From Panonychus citri (taxonomy: Eukaryota; Arthropoda; Arachnida; Trombidiformes; Tetranychidae): 64,000 nt of DNA. Position numbers and translations under genes: made by a program. The stretch covers positions 62,001 to 126,000 of the forward strand of contig NW_026515512.1 of the NCBI RefSeq assembly GCF_014898815.1, in the 5' to 3' direction. Numbering within the stretch: position 1 is the first letter of the stretch; the number at the start of each line of letters is the position of its first letter. A model generated the notes under the pieces. It was not told the origin of the DNA. It searched no databases and saw only the letters and a list, made by a program, of their open reading frames with translations. This document shows positions 49,714 to 61,800 of the stretch, in pieces.

Positions 49714-49745
49714 TAATAATGATAATGTTATTATTATCATTATTA
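49714..49745. repeat. 13-bp inverted repeat in probable 3' UTR
   Basis: TAATAATGATAAT at 49714-49726 pairs with 49733-49745 around a six-base loop. A/T-only pairs except one, so stability is limited. Confidence 0.7.
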
Positions 49746-50107
49746 TCAACTATTGAGAAGCAATTTAACCTTTTATGTTTATAACTATTATAAATCAATT
49801 ATATTTTGTAAGTTAACCAAGTTGACGAATCATAAATGTATCCAATATAATAATGGATAACAAGCCAGAGACACGGAGAAAACACTGGACGGGAATCTCA
49901 AATCAATTATGATTTCGTTTGTTAATAATTGTTATTGTTTTAAATTAATAAATTGTAAATGCATTTAAAAACTTCTCTAATCACATATGATTAGAGTGAA
50001 AGTTTTCGATTGATAATCAAGTAAAAATGATTACTTTCTATTAACTATTTACTTTCAGAATGTGAAAAGTTGATAAAATGCACGATAAAGATTAGGGAGA
50101 AAAAGAA

Positions 50108-50131
50108 GAGAGAGAGAGAGAGAGAGAGAGA
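50108..50131. repeat. (GA)n microsatellite
   Basis: About 24 bases of GA repeats shortly upstream of inverted arm B. Confidence 0.9.
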
Positions 50132-50267
50132 GTGAGAGGTGAAGATGGAGAGATGAAAGATGAGAATTTTTTCTTGGGATGAAAAAGCGAAAACGATGAG
50201 AAGAAAAAGAGAGAAGAAGATGAAGATGAAAGAGAGAGAAGAGAAGATTTAAAGAGAATCCTGGACT

Positions 50268-52058
50268 TTTCATCTTCTCATCTTCATCTTGTTGATTCAT
50301 TTTCTCACATTCTCATAACGTCCTAAACAGCGAAAAGTAGTAGGTCAAAAGAAAAGAACATTTTTTTTCTTTTCTTTTTTATTCCAATTCAATTTCGACC
50401 ATTTTATTAAATTTCCCTCACTTTTGCTTCTCCATAATTGTTCACATTAATGCAACACTTTCTTTTCGCAGCAATTACAGTTTCGTTTTCTTCTCTCCAT
50501 CACAATCAACCATCTCTTCGCATTAATTGACGTTTAAATGTTTTCTCTTCCAACCAAATCATCTTCATCTTCACTTTTCTTCATCTTCTGCTCTTCCTTT
50601 GAGTCTCTTTAATTCATTTCAATTCAATTCTATTCTCCTGCTTTTCCGAGAACTGCAACAAGTGTCTGTCTCTCTCTTTCTCTCTCTCTCAATTTAATGT
50701 TGTGCCTTTTCCGCCATTGTTGTTGTTGTTGTTTCCATCGTCCTCACAATCCAATTGATCTTAATACAAATGATCCAGTCAAAAGAAGCATCTTCATCCC
50801 AAGCAACTAAAGTACCAATTGATTTTGACGACGAACCTTCTGGGCCTTACATCCCTATATCTGAATGTTATACTGGGAAACCAGTTTCTTTCAAAGGTTA
50901 TCCTAACAGTAACCATCACCTTCCCCCTCCTCCTCTGCCATCTTGTTCATCTTCCAGTGTTCACCATCCAATTCATCAGTCTCATGGACTGGGGTACAAG
51001 CAACTGACCCCCAGCCCTGGGGTCCATCATAACCATAACCTGAATCACAATCATCATCAGGTGACCAACTATGATGTTCCTCGTTCAAGTGTCTTCACCA
51101 AAGTAGCGCTTCGATCAACTCTCCATCCACTGGTCTCTCTCTCTCATCGTCCCACACACTCAATGCTCGTAAAAGCAAACCTCACAATCTGACTGTTGGT
51201 CCATTGAGTCATACACTCAATCGGCATGAGCGTCTCTCCGATTCCAACAATTCAACTCTTTCCCTTCGTAGTCGAGTCAGTAAGCCCAATGGTGAATTTG
51301 GCCATTCAAGCTACAGGAATGAACCACCGCCAAGGCCACCCAAGCCTAAGAAGTTGAACAATCGAAGCAAATCCGAAAGTTGCTCTCCTGCTTATGGAAC
51401 AAACCATTTTAATAGCAACGATCATTTATCACCTTCAACTCCATTCAATAGTCATTTAGATTCACCATCGTCACCATCAGGCCAATTTAATCCCACCATT
51501 AATTCAAGTTCAAACAACAACATTAACATCAACATCAACAACATTATCAACAATAACAATCAACATAATAATCAACATAACAACAACATAGTAAACACCC
51601 CAACCTCTCAACCATTAACTCTTGATGATGTTTATGATTTCCCAAAATCAGAACCAGTATTTAATAGCATGAGAACTGCAATTCCCGCTCCTGGTAACCG
51701 AACTACCAAAGGGAACAGTCATTCTTACACTAATGCGCCTCCAGGTCATTTAAGTAAACCTCCAGTTTTCACTTACGATTACAAGGGAACTTTACCTGTT
51801 TATCTAGACGATAATACGATTGCTTTTGATTTGGATAATTGTGATCGATCTCCATCTACACCAAACTCTGCATTTGATTCGCTTTCTTCAAGCGGCTCTC
51901 TGTCCAAAAGTCTCACACCTCCGGCAGTTAATCGAGATTTAAAGCCAAAACGACGAGACTCTGATTCTGATACAAATGTTTCTCCGACAAGTCCAACATT
52001 TACTCTCGCACCTCCACCAGCTCACTCGAAATCTTATATTAAACCAACAAGGTAATTA
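50268..52058 (+). repeat. Inverted duplicate arm B (GAB 5' region and main exon)
   Basis: Partner of 5803-7604. It covers about 500 bases of upstream sequence, the main exon and the first few intron bases. The following intron and exons are recognisably homologous to copy A but clearly diverged. Confidence 0.92.
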
Positions 52059-52679
52059 ATTTATGTCTAATTAAACTAGTGATTCAAATTTGTTTGATTA
52101 ATGGTAAATTAATTTATTCTTATCTTTGAATGTTTATCATGAAGACTATTGAATGATGGGACACTAGGAGCTTCTTCACAAGGGAGACAATTTCAACATC
52201 ATTTTCCTCGAGATGAATCAAATTCAGAAGAAGATACAATTAGTCACTATTCCACTTTGAATAAACAAAATTCATCTTTAGACAATCAGGTTTGTTCTCA
52301 TCTCATCTCATCTAATTTCCTAAAATTTACCGTTAAAAAAATTACAACTTTCTTTTACTCTACCATTCAACTTATTAATTTATTTTCTCTTCTTTTCATT
52401 GATACTTTTCAGTCTCTCAAAGGATCTCCAGGAAAATCTCCAGGTGAATGCTCTGATGTAACTTACCTGGATCTCGATTTGAAAGATAAAAAAACTGATA
52501 AAGATTCTCCTAATTGTTCTGATCCAAACAAACCATTATCGAATCAACCAAAGGATCTTAATGAAAACTGCAATTCAAGCGATTCCCAGTCAACAGTTTA
52601 CAAAAGTATCGATTTTGTAGCCACTCATGCTTTCCATCAATTGCGAATAAGTTCACATCGTTTTATTGGAAAAAAATAG
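50770..52679 (+). CDS. GAB/DOS-like docking adaptor, copy B, no PH domain, frame break in main exon
   Basis: Same family as copy A at 5145-7101. Exons are 50770-52051, 52145-52289 and 52413-52679. The main exon contains GPYIPI, NYDVP, PPPRPPKPKK and DDVYDFP. The last exon has VTYLDLDLKDKK and TVYKSIDFVATHAF, the GAB-type C-terminal tyrosines. Reading changes frame near 51103-51115: SSVFTKV ends in one frame and INSPSTGLSLSSS continues in another. Copy A breaks at the same place but with different bases. No PH domain exists between here and the upstream BTBD1/2 gene. The polyasparagine tract is four residues shorter than in copy A. Start ATG chosen as the first ATG in the open frame; an upstream exon outside recognition is possible. 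Confidence 0.72.
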
Positions 52680-53705
52680 ATTTTCATTCATAAATTATCA
52701 ACGAAGAAAAGAAATCACCATTAATTAATTAACTATTTACATGTTGTTTTGCAAACCTATTAAATTTATAACTGTCGACGAAGTGACCACAACCTCATAG
52801 GAGAAACGGATTCCTCTTGAACATTGAGCATTCAAATGATTCTAAGAATGTTCCTTGTCCATGATTAGTAATTAATCATATTTACTGATCACCAAAGAAA
52901 ATATATTTTATTCACTATTTTCATTATTTCAATGGAAACAATTGAGCTAATTGACACGAAAAATCTTAACAATTAAACGAATCCTAATTCTAATCGACTC
53001 TATGTTTTAATAAATCATCTTTAAGCATATTTACTGATTGTTATTCTGTTATAAATTAAATCATTCACAAGAAATAAACAAATGAATTATTATTCAGGTT
53101 AGAATGATAGAAGATGAATGAAACAAAATATGATCGAATTTGAATTAAATCAGTTTCCCTCCCTGGTGGAAATTCTCAGAATTCTTATATCGATTGGAAA
53201 TGATGAACAGAAGAAGATGATATATGAATATTTCAATTCTCTCTTTCTCTCTATATGATGATAAAAGAAAAAAAATATTCGAAAGAGAGAGAGAGAAAAA
53301 GAAAGAAAAAGAGAATAACATAACATTTGATTCTCATTCTTCACCAGAATTTTTCTCTCTTTCCTCTCAATCTCATCCATTCAAATGAATAAATATACAT
53401 TGATCCAGAAATATTCTCAACAATTATGAACAATTAACTAATCAGATAAACGAAAGTCTAAAATAATATTAATCATAAATCCCTTTCATCCAAAGTAAAC
53501 CAAAATTCAATCTAAGTATCAACTCCATTCCTTGAATATTATTCACTCTAAATGTTTCTATATGTTACCAATTGACGTCTTAATTGTTACTCTAAATACT
53601 AATTAATTGCTAAGTGATACAATTAAATGGATTATTTTAAATGGTTTTGTACAAATCAATTCATTTTACTATTTGTACGAAATTTTCTGGTCGTTTGTCT
53701 CCAAG
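52680..53705. other. Spacer between GAB copy B and EMI-domain exons
   Basis: Purine-rich tracts near 53240-53320 and AT-rich sequence. A signal-peptide exon for the EMI gene should lie here or in an intron, ending in phase 1, but I could not identify it. Confidence 0.45.
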
Positions 53706-55623
53706 GTCCTAATGTTTGTCCAAAGACCAAAGAGTATGTTTACCTTATTAATTTCTATCCCTTAATTGTTCACAATTAACGAAGATAACTAAATTGAAAT
53801 TCCAAAAAAAAACGAACCCAAACTCTGAATCAAGTAAAATCGATCAGCTGATTCAGTTTAATGAAACTCGAAAAAAAATCCAAGTACAATGAATATTATC
53901 AATTCGTAACTTCATCAGTTGATTGAGATTTTTTTCCTTCGACGTCTAATCCAATTTACTAATCACTTATTTCTTGATGATTATTGATGTTGTTTTATTT
54001 TTCTTTCCCTCGAATCATCATTATTTTGGACAATTACTTTTCGCTCAGAATTAACCAACCTGTTAACATATCAAGTACAATTGAAATCGATCAACAATCT
54101 TACACTTGGTGTTTACAATTTCCTCCAATTTGTCTCGAAAATCGGTAAGTTACTTGATCATATTTACTTATTATCAATTTCTACCTCAACTTTGATATCG
54201 AAAATATCGAAACATTGATGAAATGAAAGGGAAATTATTCTGAAAGAAAAAGAGTAACAAGGAAAACGAATCATTTCTATTCTTATGATGTTCCATTGTT
54301 GTCATATTATTGTCACTTCTCTCTGAGAATTCCTGAGATGATACAATTCTAGGAATATACATGATAGACTCCATTTTATCGATAAAATGTATACACAATG
54401 TTCGAGAATGAGTAAACTCTATTCGATTGCTTCGATTCTCTTTTATTACTACGAACAATTTCATCTTTCATCTTAATATTTTCCTTTTCTTTTGTTCTAT
54501 TCAATAGAATAAAATAATTCTCACAATTTGCTTAATATCATTTAAAAAGTTCTCCCTTCATCTTGATTATTATAATTCGTTTGTAAACAATTAATCCAAT
54601 CGATTCGTAAATAAACATATAATCAACTAACGAAATTAATATGCAAACATATTCATTGCTCGTTAATTTGATTGTACATTTATTATTATTATTATTATCG
54701 TGATAATATGAAGGTTGATATTTTGATCAGGATCAATTCTGACCACTGGTCATCGTTATATTATCACCATTTAATTGTTTCTCAATCATCTTTGACATTT
54801 CAATGATCATCATTTGATATTTATCATGATAGACAAATAAAACTTTTGTAAATATTATCAATATTTTCATATATATTTCATATCATTGATTTAGTTCAAT
54901 TTAAATTCAATTGTAAACATAATCGTAAATATCAAATGTTCAATTGAAACGATTTTTTTTAATATAATTTCATTTTTTTGTGTCAATGATATTAAAAGTT
55001 ATCGTTTTGTTGTATATTACAATTTCCAATTAGTTTTACTATTAGAATCAAGTTTAATCATGTTAATCATGATTAAAATTGTAAGACAACTGGAAATTGT
55101 AAATGACAAGAATCAACTAGGATTTAATATTAGTTTACCTTTTTTGTTTACTGGAGCTTCATGTTAATAGGTTGGAAGTAATTTAAGAGAACAGTTTAAT
55201 TCACAATTAGTTAATCAACTTTTCTCTGAAAAAGTTCTCAGTTTGTTTAGTATTAAATGCAAATAAATTTGCAATTTAATTTAGTTTATAATAACTTATT
55301 ATCTTTGCTTTACTTTTACCACTTAAGGTAAATGTTTTGTATGCAATCAAAGACCAAATGTTTGCATGTTAATTACTTTGTTGATTTGTAATTGACAATT
55401 GTAATCATGGTGAAAGTTGCTTGTTTTATATTGCGATTGAAGATAATTGTTACCAAAATTCAGGTTCAATGATTTGATCAAATTTTTTCATCAATTTCTT
55501 TGTCTTTTCATCTGATTGTTAGCACTTCATATCAAGAAGTTACCAAAACTGTTTGGGAAACCAAAAAGATAACCATTGATATTTGTTGTGATGGATTCCA
55601 GGAGATTGGTGATTATTGTTATC
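53706..55623 (+). CDS. EMI-domain exons (Draper/MEGF10-type), partial gene or ADAM10 5' extension
   Basis: Three exons, 53706-53733, 54049-54144 and 55523-55623, join with GT-AG sites and compatible phases to encode one complete EMI domain. Landmarks are PNVCPKTKE, SYTWCLQFPPIC, SYQEVTKTVW, DICCDGFQEIGDYCYP. This fits the N-terminal EMI module of Draper/MEGF10-like engulfment receptors. Such proteins continue with EGF-like repeats, but none is visible before the ADAM10 prodomain exon at 55887. The last EMI exon ends in phase 1, exactly what the 55887 exon needs. Either this is the 5' part of an EMI-ADAM10 chimera, or the remnant of a separate gene. The first exon is only 28 bases and the least certain; no signal peptide exon was found. 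Confidence 0.65.
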
Positions 55624-55886
55624 GTAAGTATCAATTAGATTTTCACCAACACTTGATCAATTGTATTTTCATTAATACATCATAATGTTGTTAATCTTGA
55701 AAATCAATCAAATGATCACATTGTTTACATGGTAAATGATGTTGATCCTTTTGTTTCCTTTCTCGTTCTTGATTTTGCTCATTCCATCAATTGTATCAAT
55801 TTAGTTTCTTTTTTGTTCTTCATGTTCCATTACAATTATTTCTGGTGAATTTATTTTCGTTTTTTTTTTGCTTTTCCTGGAAATAG

Positions 55887-58800
55887 CTGCTGAATCAAAT
55901 GAATTTATCCTTCCATATGAACCAGTCTCCTATGATCGAGATTATTTACTTGACCAACGGCGAGTCCATCGATCAAAAAGGTCAACATCAACATTCAAGG
56001 ACAATCCTGGATCGATGGATAGTTTTTTTAACAATTTTTGGAACCAAGCACATAACCAACCCAAAGAGAATTTTATTTTAATAAATTTTACTGCTTATAA
56101 TCGTCTATTTGACCTTAAATTAACTTTGGACAACAGCCTTTTCTCATCTGAGACAATATTTGAATCAACAAGAAGAGGAAAATTTCATTATGACACCACA
56201 AATGCCTTAACAGGAGCTCTCAGTGGTAAGCCAAAACCATCTCAATCCAAATTATAACACCTTGATCCTAAATAAACAATGAAAAATAACACAAACAAAG
56301 AGAAAAACAAAATTAATATTGATTAAAATTCAATCAATCAATTCTTACTCACCAAATATCAATCAGAAATTAATCTCCTTCCAATAGAAAGAAAATGAAA
56401 ACATCACCAGTTAATCTCAAATAAAACCTACAACTTTCTACATTTTCACAAGAAGAAAGTTAATTGTTAAAAATATTAGAAATTAACTACATCATGTAAT
56501 TAAATCTCCCAATTAACTGAATCAAGACAATTTAGATTTTTCATTTTCTTTGTTTACTAAATCAAAATTTTCTCCACTTTTGATTGGTCAATTCTCAGAA
56601 TTTAGTGTGTTAATTAGCCATAGTCTCCAAAGGGATACACCAGATGACACTTTCCATTAGAAAATTAAACAACAATTAAAGTTGAAGAATTGAATTAATT
56701 TTTAATGTTTTCTTATTAATTAATTTCTTTTTCTTTTTTTTTCTAATTAGATGAAAATGATTCTCACGTTGAAGGAGTTCTCACTAGTGATGGACTATTC
56801 GATGGACTGATTCGTTCTAAACTAGAAGAATTTTACATTGAACCTTCTTCTCGTTACACTAATTTAAATTCAACTTCTTTCCACACTATAATCTACCGAG
56901 TCTCCGATGCTCTACTATTAACATTGAACATTTCTAAATGTAACAATTCAATTGAAAATTTAGCCCCTTTATCTTCATCAATTCTGTTTGGAAATTATTG
57001 TCTATCTTCAATCGTTAAAACGGTTACTCTGGATGTTGTTAATGGTACTCAAGTAAATGATTCTTTAAATGTAACCAGCTTACCAAATGAAACAACGAAT
57101 CAAATCTCTGGTAACAATCATAATCGAGAGAAGCGTGACAATGAAAATACTCATCAACAATCATCAATTGTTTCGCCATCATCTTCATCTTCATCGTCAA
57201 CATCAACTTTAAAGCTCAAGCAAACCTATTGGCGTGATTTTGATTCACTCAATTATGAGGGAGACTCAGAGGCTTATGGAATACGAGCCGTTCAAAGAGC
57301 TCATTGGCCTGAAGAGCGACATGAAAGGCACTTTGTAATTGATCCAAAAAAGACAACCTGTATGCTTTACCTGCAAGCCGATCATTTATTTTACGAGAAA
57401 ATGGGAAGTGAAGAGGCTTGTATTGAAACGATGACACGCCATGTACAAAAGGTTAACAATATCTATCGATCAACAGGTAATAAGGATAAAGATTCCAATT
57501 GAAATGATCCATGATAATAATCGTTTTCTTTTGTTATTCTTAGACTTTAATCAAGATGGTCGATCGGATAATATTTCATTTCTAATCAAACGGATTAAAG
57601 TTCACACAACGGAAGCTCTCAAAGATCCTGTATATCGATACAAAGGGTCTTATGGAGTGGAAAAATATTTAGAACTATTTTCAGAGGAAGATTATGACGC
57701 TTTCTGTTTAGCTTATATGTTCACGTACAGAGATTTTGAAGGTGGAACATTAGGTCTTGCTTGGACTGGCGATTTAAAAAACGCTGGTGGAGTTTGTGAA
57801 AAGAATGGGGTTTGTATTAGTTGAATCATCTATTGATCTTTTCGATTGATTTTCTTCTGTCTCTAAATTTCGTTTCTTTCGTTCATTCAGCATTATCGTG
57901 GTAGCTTGAAAAGTCTCAATACTGGAATAGTTACTCTTCTTAATTATGGTAAACACGTTCCGCCCATAGTTAGTCATGTTACATTGGCTCATGAGATTGG
58001 TCATAATTTTGGATCACCGGTAATATTAATCATCATTATCTAATTCGTTGTCATTATATCATATAAATTATTCTTTGTCTTATTCACTAGCATGACCCCG
58101 AAAATGAGGGAAGTTGTGCTCCAGGAGGAGAAGACGGAAATTACATAATGTTTGCTCGTGCGACCTCCGGTGATAAGCGCAACAACAATCACTTTTCACT
58201 TTGTAGCCTAAAAAGTATCAACGCTGTTCTCAATACCAAAGCAAGAAGTTCAAAGGGCTGTTTTCAAGGTAATTGATTAACTTTTGGCTAATTCATGATG
58301 AATTCTGTATCCTCTTCCAATAATGACGAGAGTTCAATCAAATGATTTATGTATCTAGATCACCTTTTACCAAGTCTACCCTGAAAGTACATCAATGTAT
58401 CTCAATTTTATCCTGATAAATTTACTACAAATTGTCATAAGTCTTAACGAAGCAAGAAAAAAATAATAACATTAGATAATAAGAGCAACTTATAAATCAG
58501 AATCAAGAGAATTTCCATTTGTCCAATTGATGCATTTTCTTCATGAAGATTATTACTTTTCTTATTTCCATTCTCATTGTTATTCTTTGATTCTTGTTAA
58601 TACTTAGATATTTATTTATATTTATTATCTTTCATTTATTATCTTTTATTACTCTCGATTTTCTAACCTATTCCCTATAGAACCTCAAGAATCTATCTGT
58701 GGTAATGAGGTCGTTGAACCAGGGGAGGAATGCGATTGTGGTTGGGCTGAAGACTGTACGGAAAGTTGTTGTTTTCCAATGCAATCGAATCCACCCAAAA

Positions 58801-61800
58801 ATGAGATTCCCTGTCGCCTTAGACCCAATGTTATCTGCAGGTAAAGTAACACCCGATTCACCCTTTCGATTGAATTTCCACTACGATGACATTTCACATG
58901 AATGAACTGAAATCTCATATGAGGATATTTTTTTGTTTACTTTCATGAAAAAACTTGATTCCATTGTTCAGTCCAAGCCAAGGTCCATGTTGTGCCCATG
59001 ATTGTCGCCTTACCGTTGGAAATAAATGCCGAGATGATAATGGCTGCCGAACTGCAAGCTATTGCAAATATCCTTTTCATACATCGAATAATTGTTTATC
59101 TAATATTATTAGATTATTTTTCTCTTCCCGCATGTATTTAAAATTTGGAATTTTTTTGCATGAAGATCAACCTTTCCTTTTTGTTGATTCCTTGAGATTA
59201 CTCGGTGAGTATTGCACCTTTGCATGGTTCGAATTGATCGCTTTTCCAATTACAATCATAATTCCTTAACTGAGAAACACTGGTCAAGGTCCTGGTTGTC
59301 CACCATCTACATTCGTCCCCAACAAAACAGTTTGTAATCAAGAATCAGTCTGTTTCATGGGAGTAAGTATTAATACCTTTAATTATTTTCTATTTTTCTA
59401 TTTAGCCAGTTTAGTCTAAACTGTGAATTATTATTTTATCCTAATCATCAAAATTAACTTTACGCCTTAGAGCGCGGCCTTAGCGGGTCAATTGCTTTAT
59501 ACCCAGCGGGTCCTTCTCAATAAGTCTTAATTGAGAAGAGAGAGAGAGAGAGTTTGTTTTCAAGGAAAAACAATTAAACAGAACGACCTTAAATTATTAC
59601 ATTCGTATTGTGTCTTAATTGTTTTTTTTTGTTCTTTCACTTAGGAATGCACTGGATCTATTTGTATCGCCTATGGATTGGAATCATGTCAATGTAAAAA
59701 GAAATTCGATGAGCCCGATACCAAATTATGTGAACTTTGCTGTCGATTCCCTGGCGATGATTCAACTTGCAAGTGAGTGATAAAATTCAATTAATTTATC
59801 GAAAACTTCATTTCTGATATATCAAAGGCTTTTTATACTGTTTATTACTATTGTAATTTGTAATTCGATAGCATTTGTTTCACACAATATCACTTTTAAA
59901 AATATCGATACAAAATAAACAATCACTTTATTTTGTTATTTTGTATAGATTTTCATGTGACCTTGTGAACTCATAAAATAATTGTAAAGAAAGACTTTAA
60001 ATTGTTTTGTTTATTTATAAATGTTGAAAATTGATTGAGTGCCCGAGGTCAATACATCGACTAATCTTATGAAACTCTTATGCTATAATATTAATTGTGT
60101 AGAGTAAATATTTAATTGATTATAGTCAATATCTAAATCTTGTTAACTATTCTCTTTAATTAGCAAATTTAAAAATCACGAGACTAATTTAAAAATCGAT
60201 CATCTTTCTGGTTTAATGATCGATGTATCAGGTTACCACTAGTTAGTGAGCTCCACCTTCAGCATTTGCGCTTTAAGAAAATTTAAATCATTTAAAGAGT
60301 GAAAGTGATAATAGTTGTTCATATTTTTCCAATTGTTCCATTTCATGAATTTTTTGAATTCTCATCAATTTCAACCCGAAAATTATTAATACACTGAACA
60401 GCATCCAAAGGAAGCGCCTGTGACTCCAATTAGTCAATCATCAAATTAGAGAGAGAGAGAGTGTGGGAGTCTTGTTTGTCTCCCTTAGTGAGAACCTTTA
60501 AATAGGTCATTTGTTCACCTGTTTCAACAGTTCGTCTTTTGCTTCTGTCAAGTGCGTTTCTACATTATTATTATGTCTTCGTCAACTATGCCTTCATCTA
60601 TTGTCCGTTTGTTTGACGTTGAATTTGATCGTTTTGATTATGATCTGATTCAAAGTAAAATGGAGCAGTTAACCAATTTGTCAAGATCTACAAGGCCTTT
60701 TTTAATCAAACCCCTTAGTCCTTTGGATCCCGAATATTTTCGTGATAACATGATAAAGAACGATGATTCGACCCTTGGATATGGTGGATATCCATCAGCA
60801 AAGGCCTATTTCTATCGATACAAAGCTGTTATTTGTAAATCAGTTGATTTGGTCCCAAAAACCCGTCGTTCACTTAATCCATATGAAGATGCTCTCATTC
60901 CAAAGGAAGTTTATTATGAGCATGCTGCTTCATGGGAAGATAAAAAAATTCATTCTGCTTTCATGGCAAATTGGCTGAAATTCACCCAGAATAGTGATCT
61001 TGCTGAGCATCTATTGGCTACAGGTTTTCATGTGATTGAAAGTCGCAAACCAAGACCTTGGGGCACCACCTCTCCGACGACTAATGATCGAGTCAATATT
61101 ACTGGTAAAATATTGATGATTATTCGAGAAGAGCTTCGCCGTGAACGCGCTCGAGCTATTGTCAACGCTCACCCATATCTCATCACCGAAGTCAGTTGTC
61201 GATTAACCTAAACAACTTCGCCTCATGGATCTTATTAAATTCTGACCACGACCAATAAACTCATCTATTACAATAGACTTAAGCCTCCATTGGTCATTCT
61301 AATGTGAAGAATGCTAATTTAATAAGTTCTATAAATGATTTCGACAGCCAATCCAATCCAATTCTTCTTTTTTTTCTTTTTTTTGTGTTCTAATATTTAG
61401 ACACTTTGGTGCTTTTAAGAATTTCCTTATTTATATTCTTCTCAATTTTGATATCCCCTTGAACTCCTTGATTAGTGATTTAACCCAAAGTCTTGTCTGA
61501 TGATCGATCAGAATGAAGTTTTCATCTCTTATCAATTAACCCGTTTCTTATAAAAAGACTAATTTTCTTTTGAAGATCATCATTCGAGTGGAACACTGCC
61601 CCTTTAGATGTGCCTGATCTTTATTCCAAACCAGGAACACCATGTAACAACTATAACGGATATTGTGACATATTCCAACAATGTCGAGAAGTCGATCCTT
61701 CCGGTCCTTTGGCCACTTTGAGACGTTTTCTATTATCAAATGAATCGATGGCCTCAATTAAACGCTGGTTGAACGAGCAATGGATCTGTGTAATTATCTT

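Larger units (their letters stand above)
49596..50267. other. BTBD1/2 3' flank and spacer before GAB copy B
   Basis: Contains a 13-bp perfect hairpin at 49714-49745 in the probable 3' untranslated region and a GA microsatellite at about 50108-50131. No coding exon seen, so no PH-domain exon exists between this gene and GAB copy B. Confidence 0.55.

Noticed and set aside
55736..55804. Signal-peptide-like frame (MMLILLFPFSFLILLI...) just before the ADAM10 prodomain exon
   Set aside because: It looks like a leader and shares the frame, but an in-frame TAG at 55802-55804 separates it from the 55887 exon, and its only usable donor is in the wrong phase for that exon. Kept in mind as an alternative start if the sequence has an error.
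59068..59288. GT-AG path using donor at 59205 and acceptor ending at 59288 in ADAM10
   Set aside because: The frame is kept but it inserts a hydrophobic stretch of about 45 residues not seen in ADAM10 proteins, whereas the AT-AC path restores the CNG motif with full U12 signals.
59461..59530. GC-richer patch in an ADAM10 intron resembling a tRNA fragment
   Set aside because: No acceptor stem, no T-arm consensus and no cloverleaf could be drawn.
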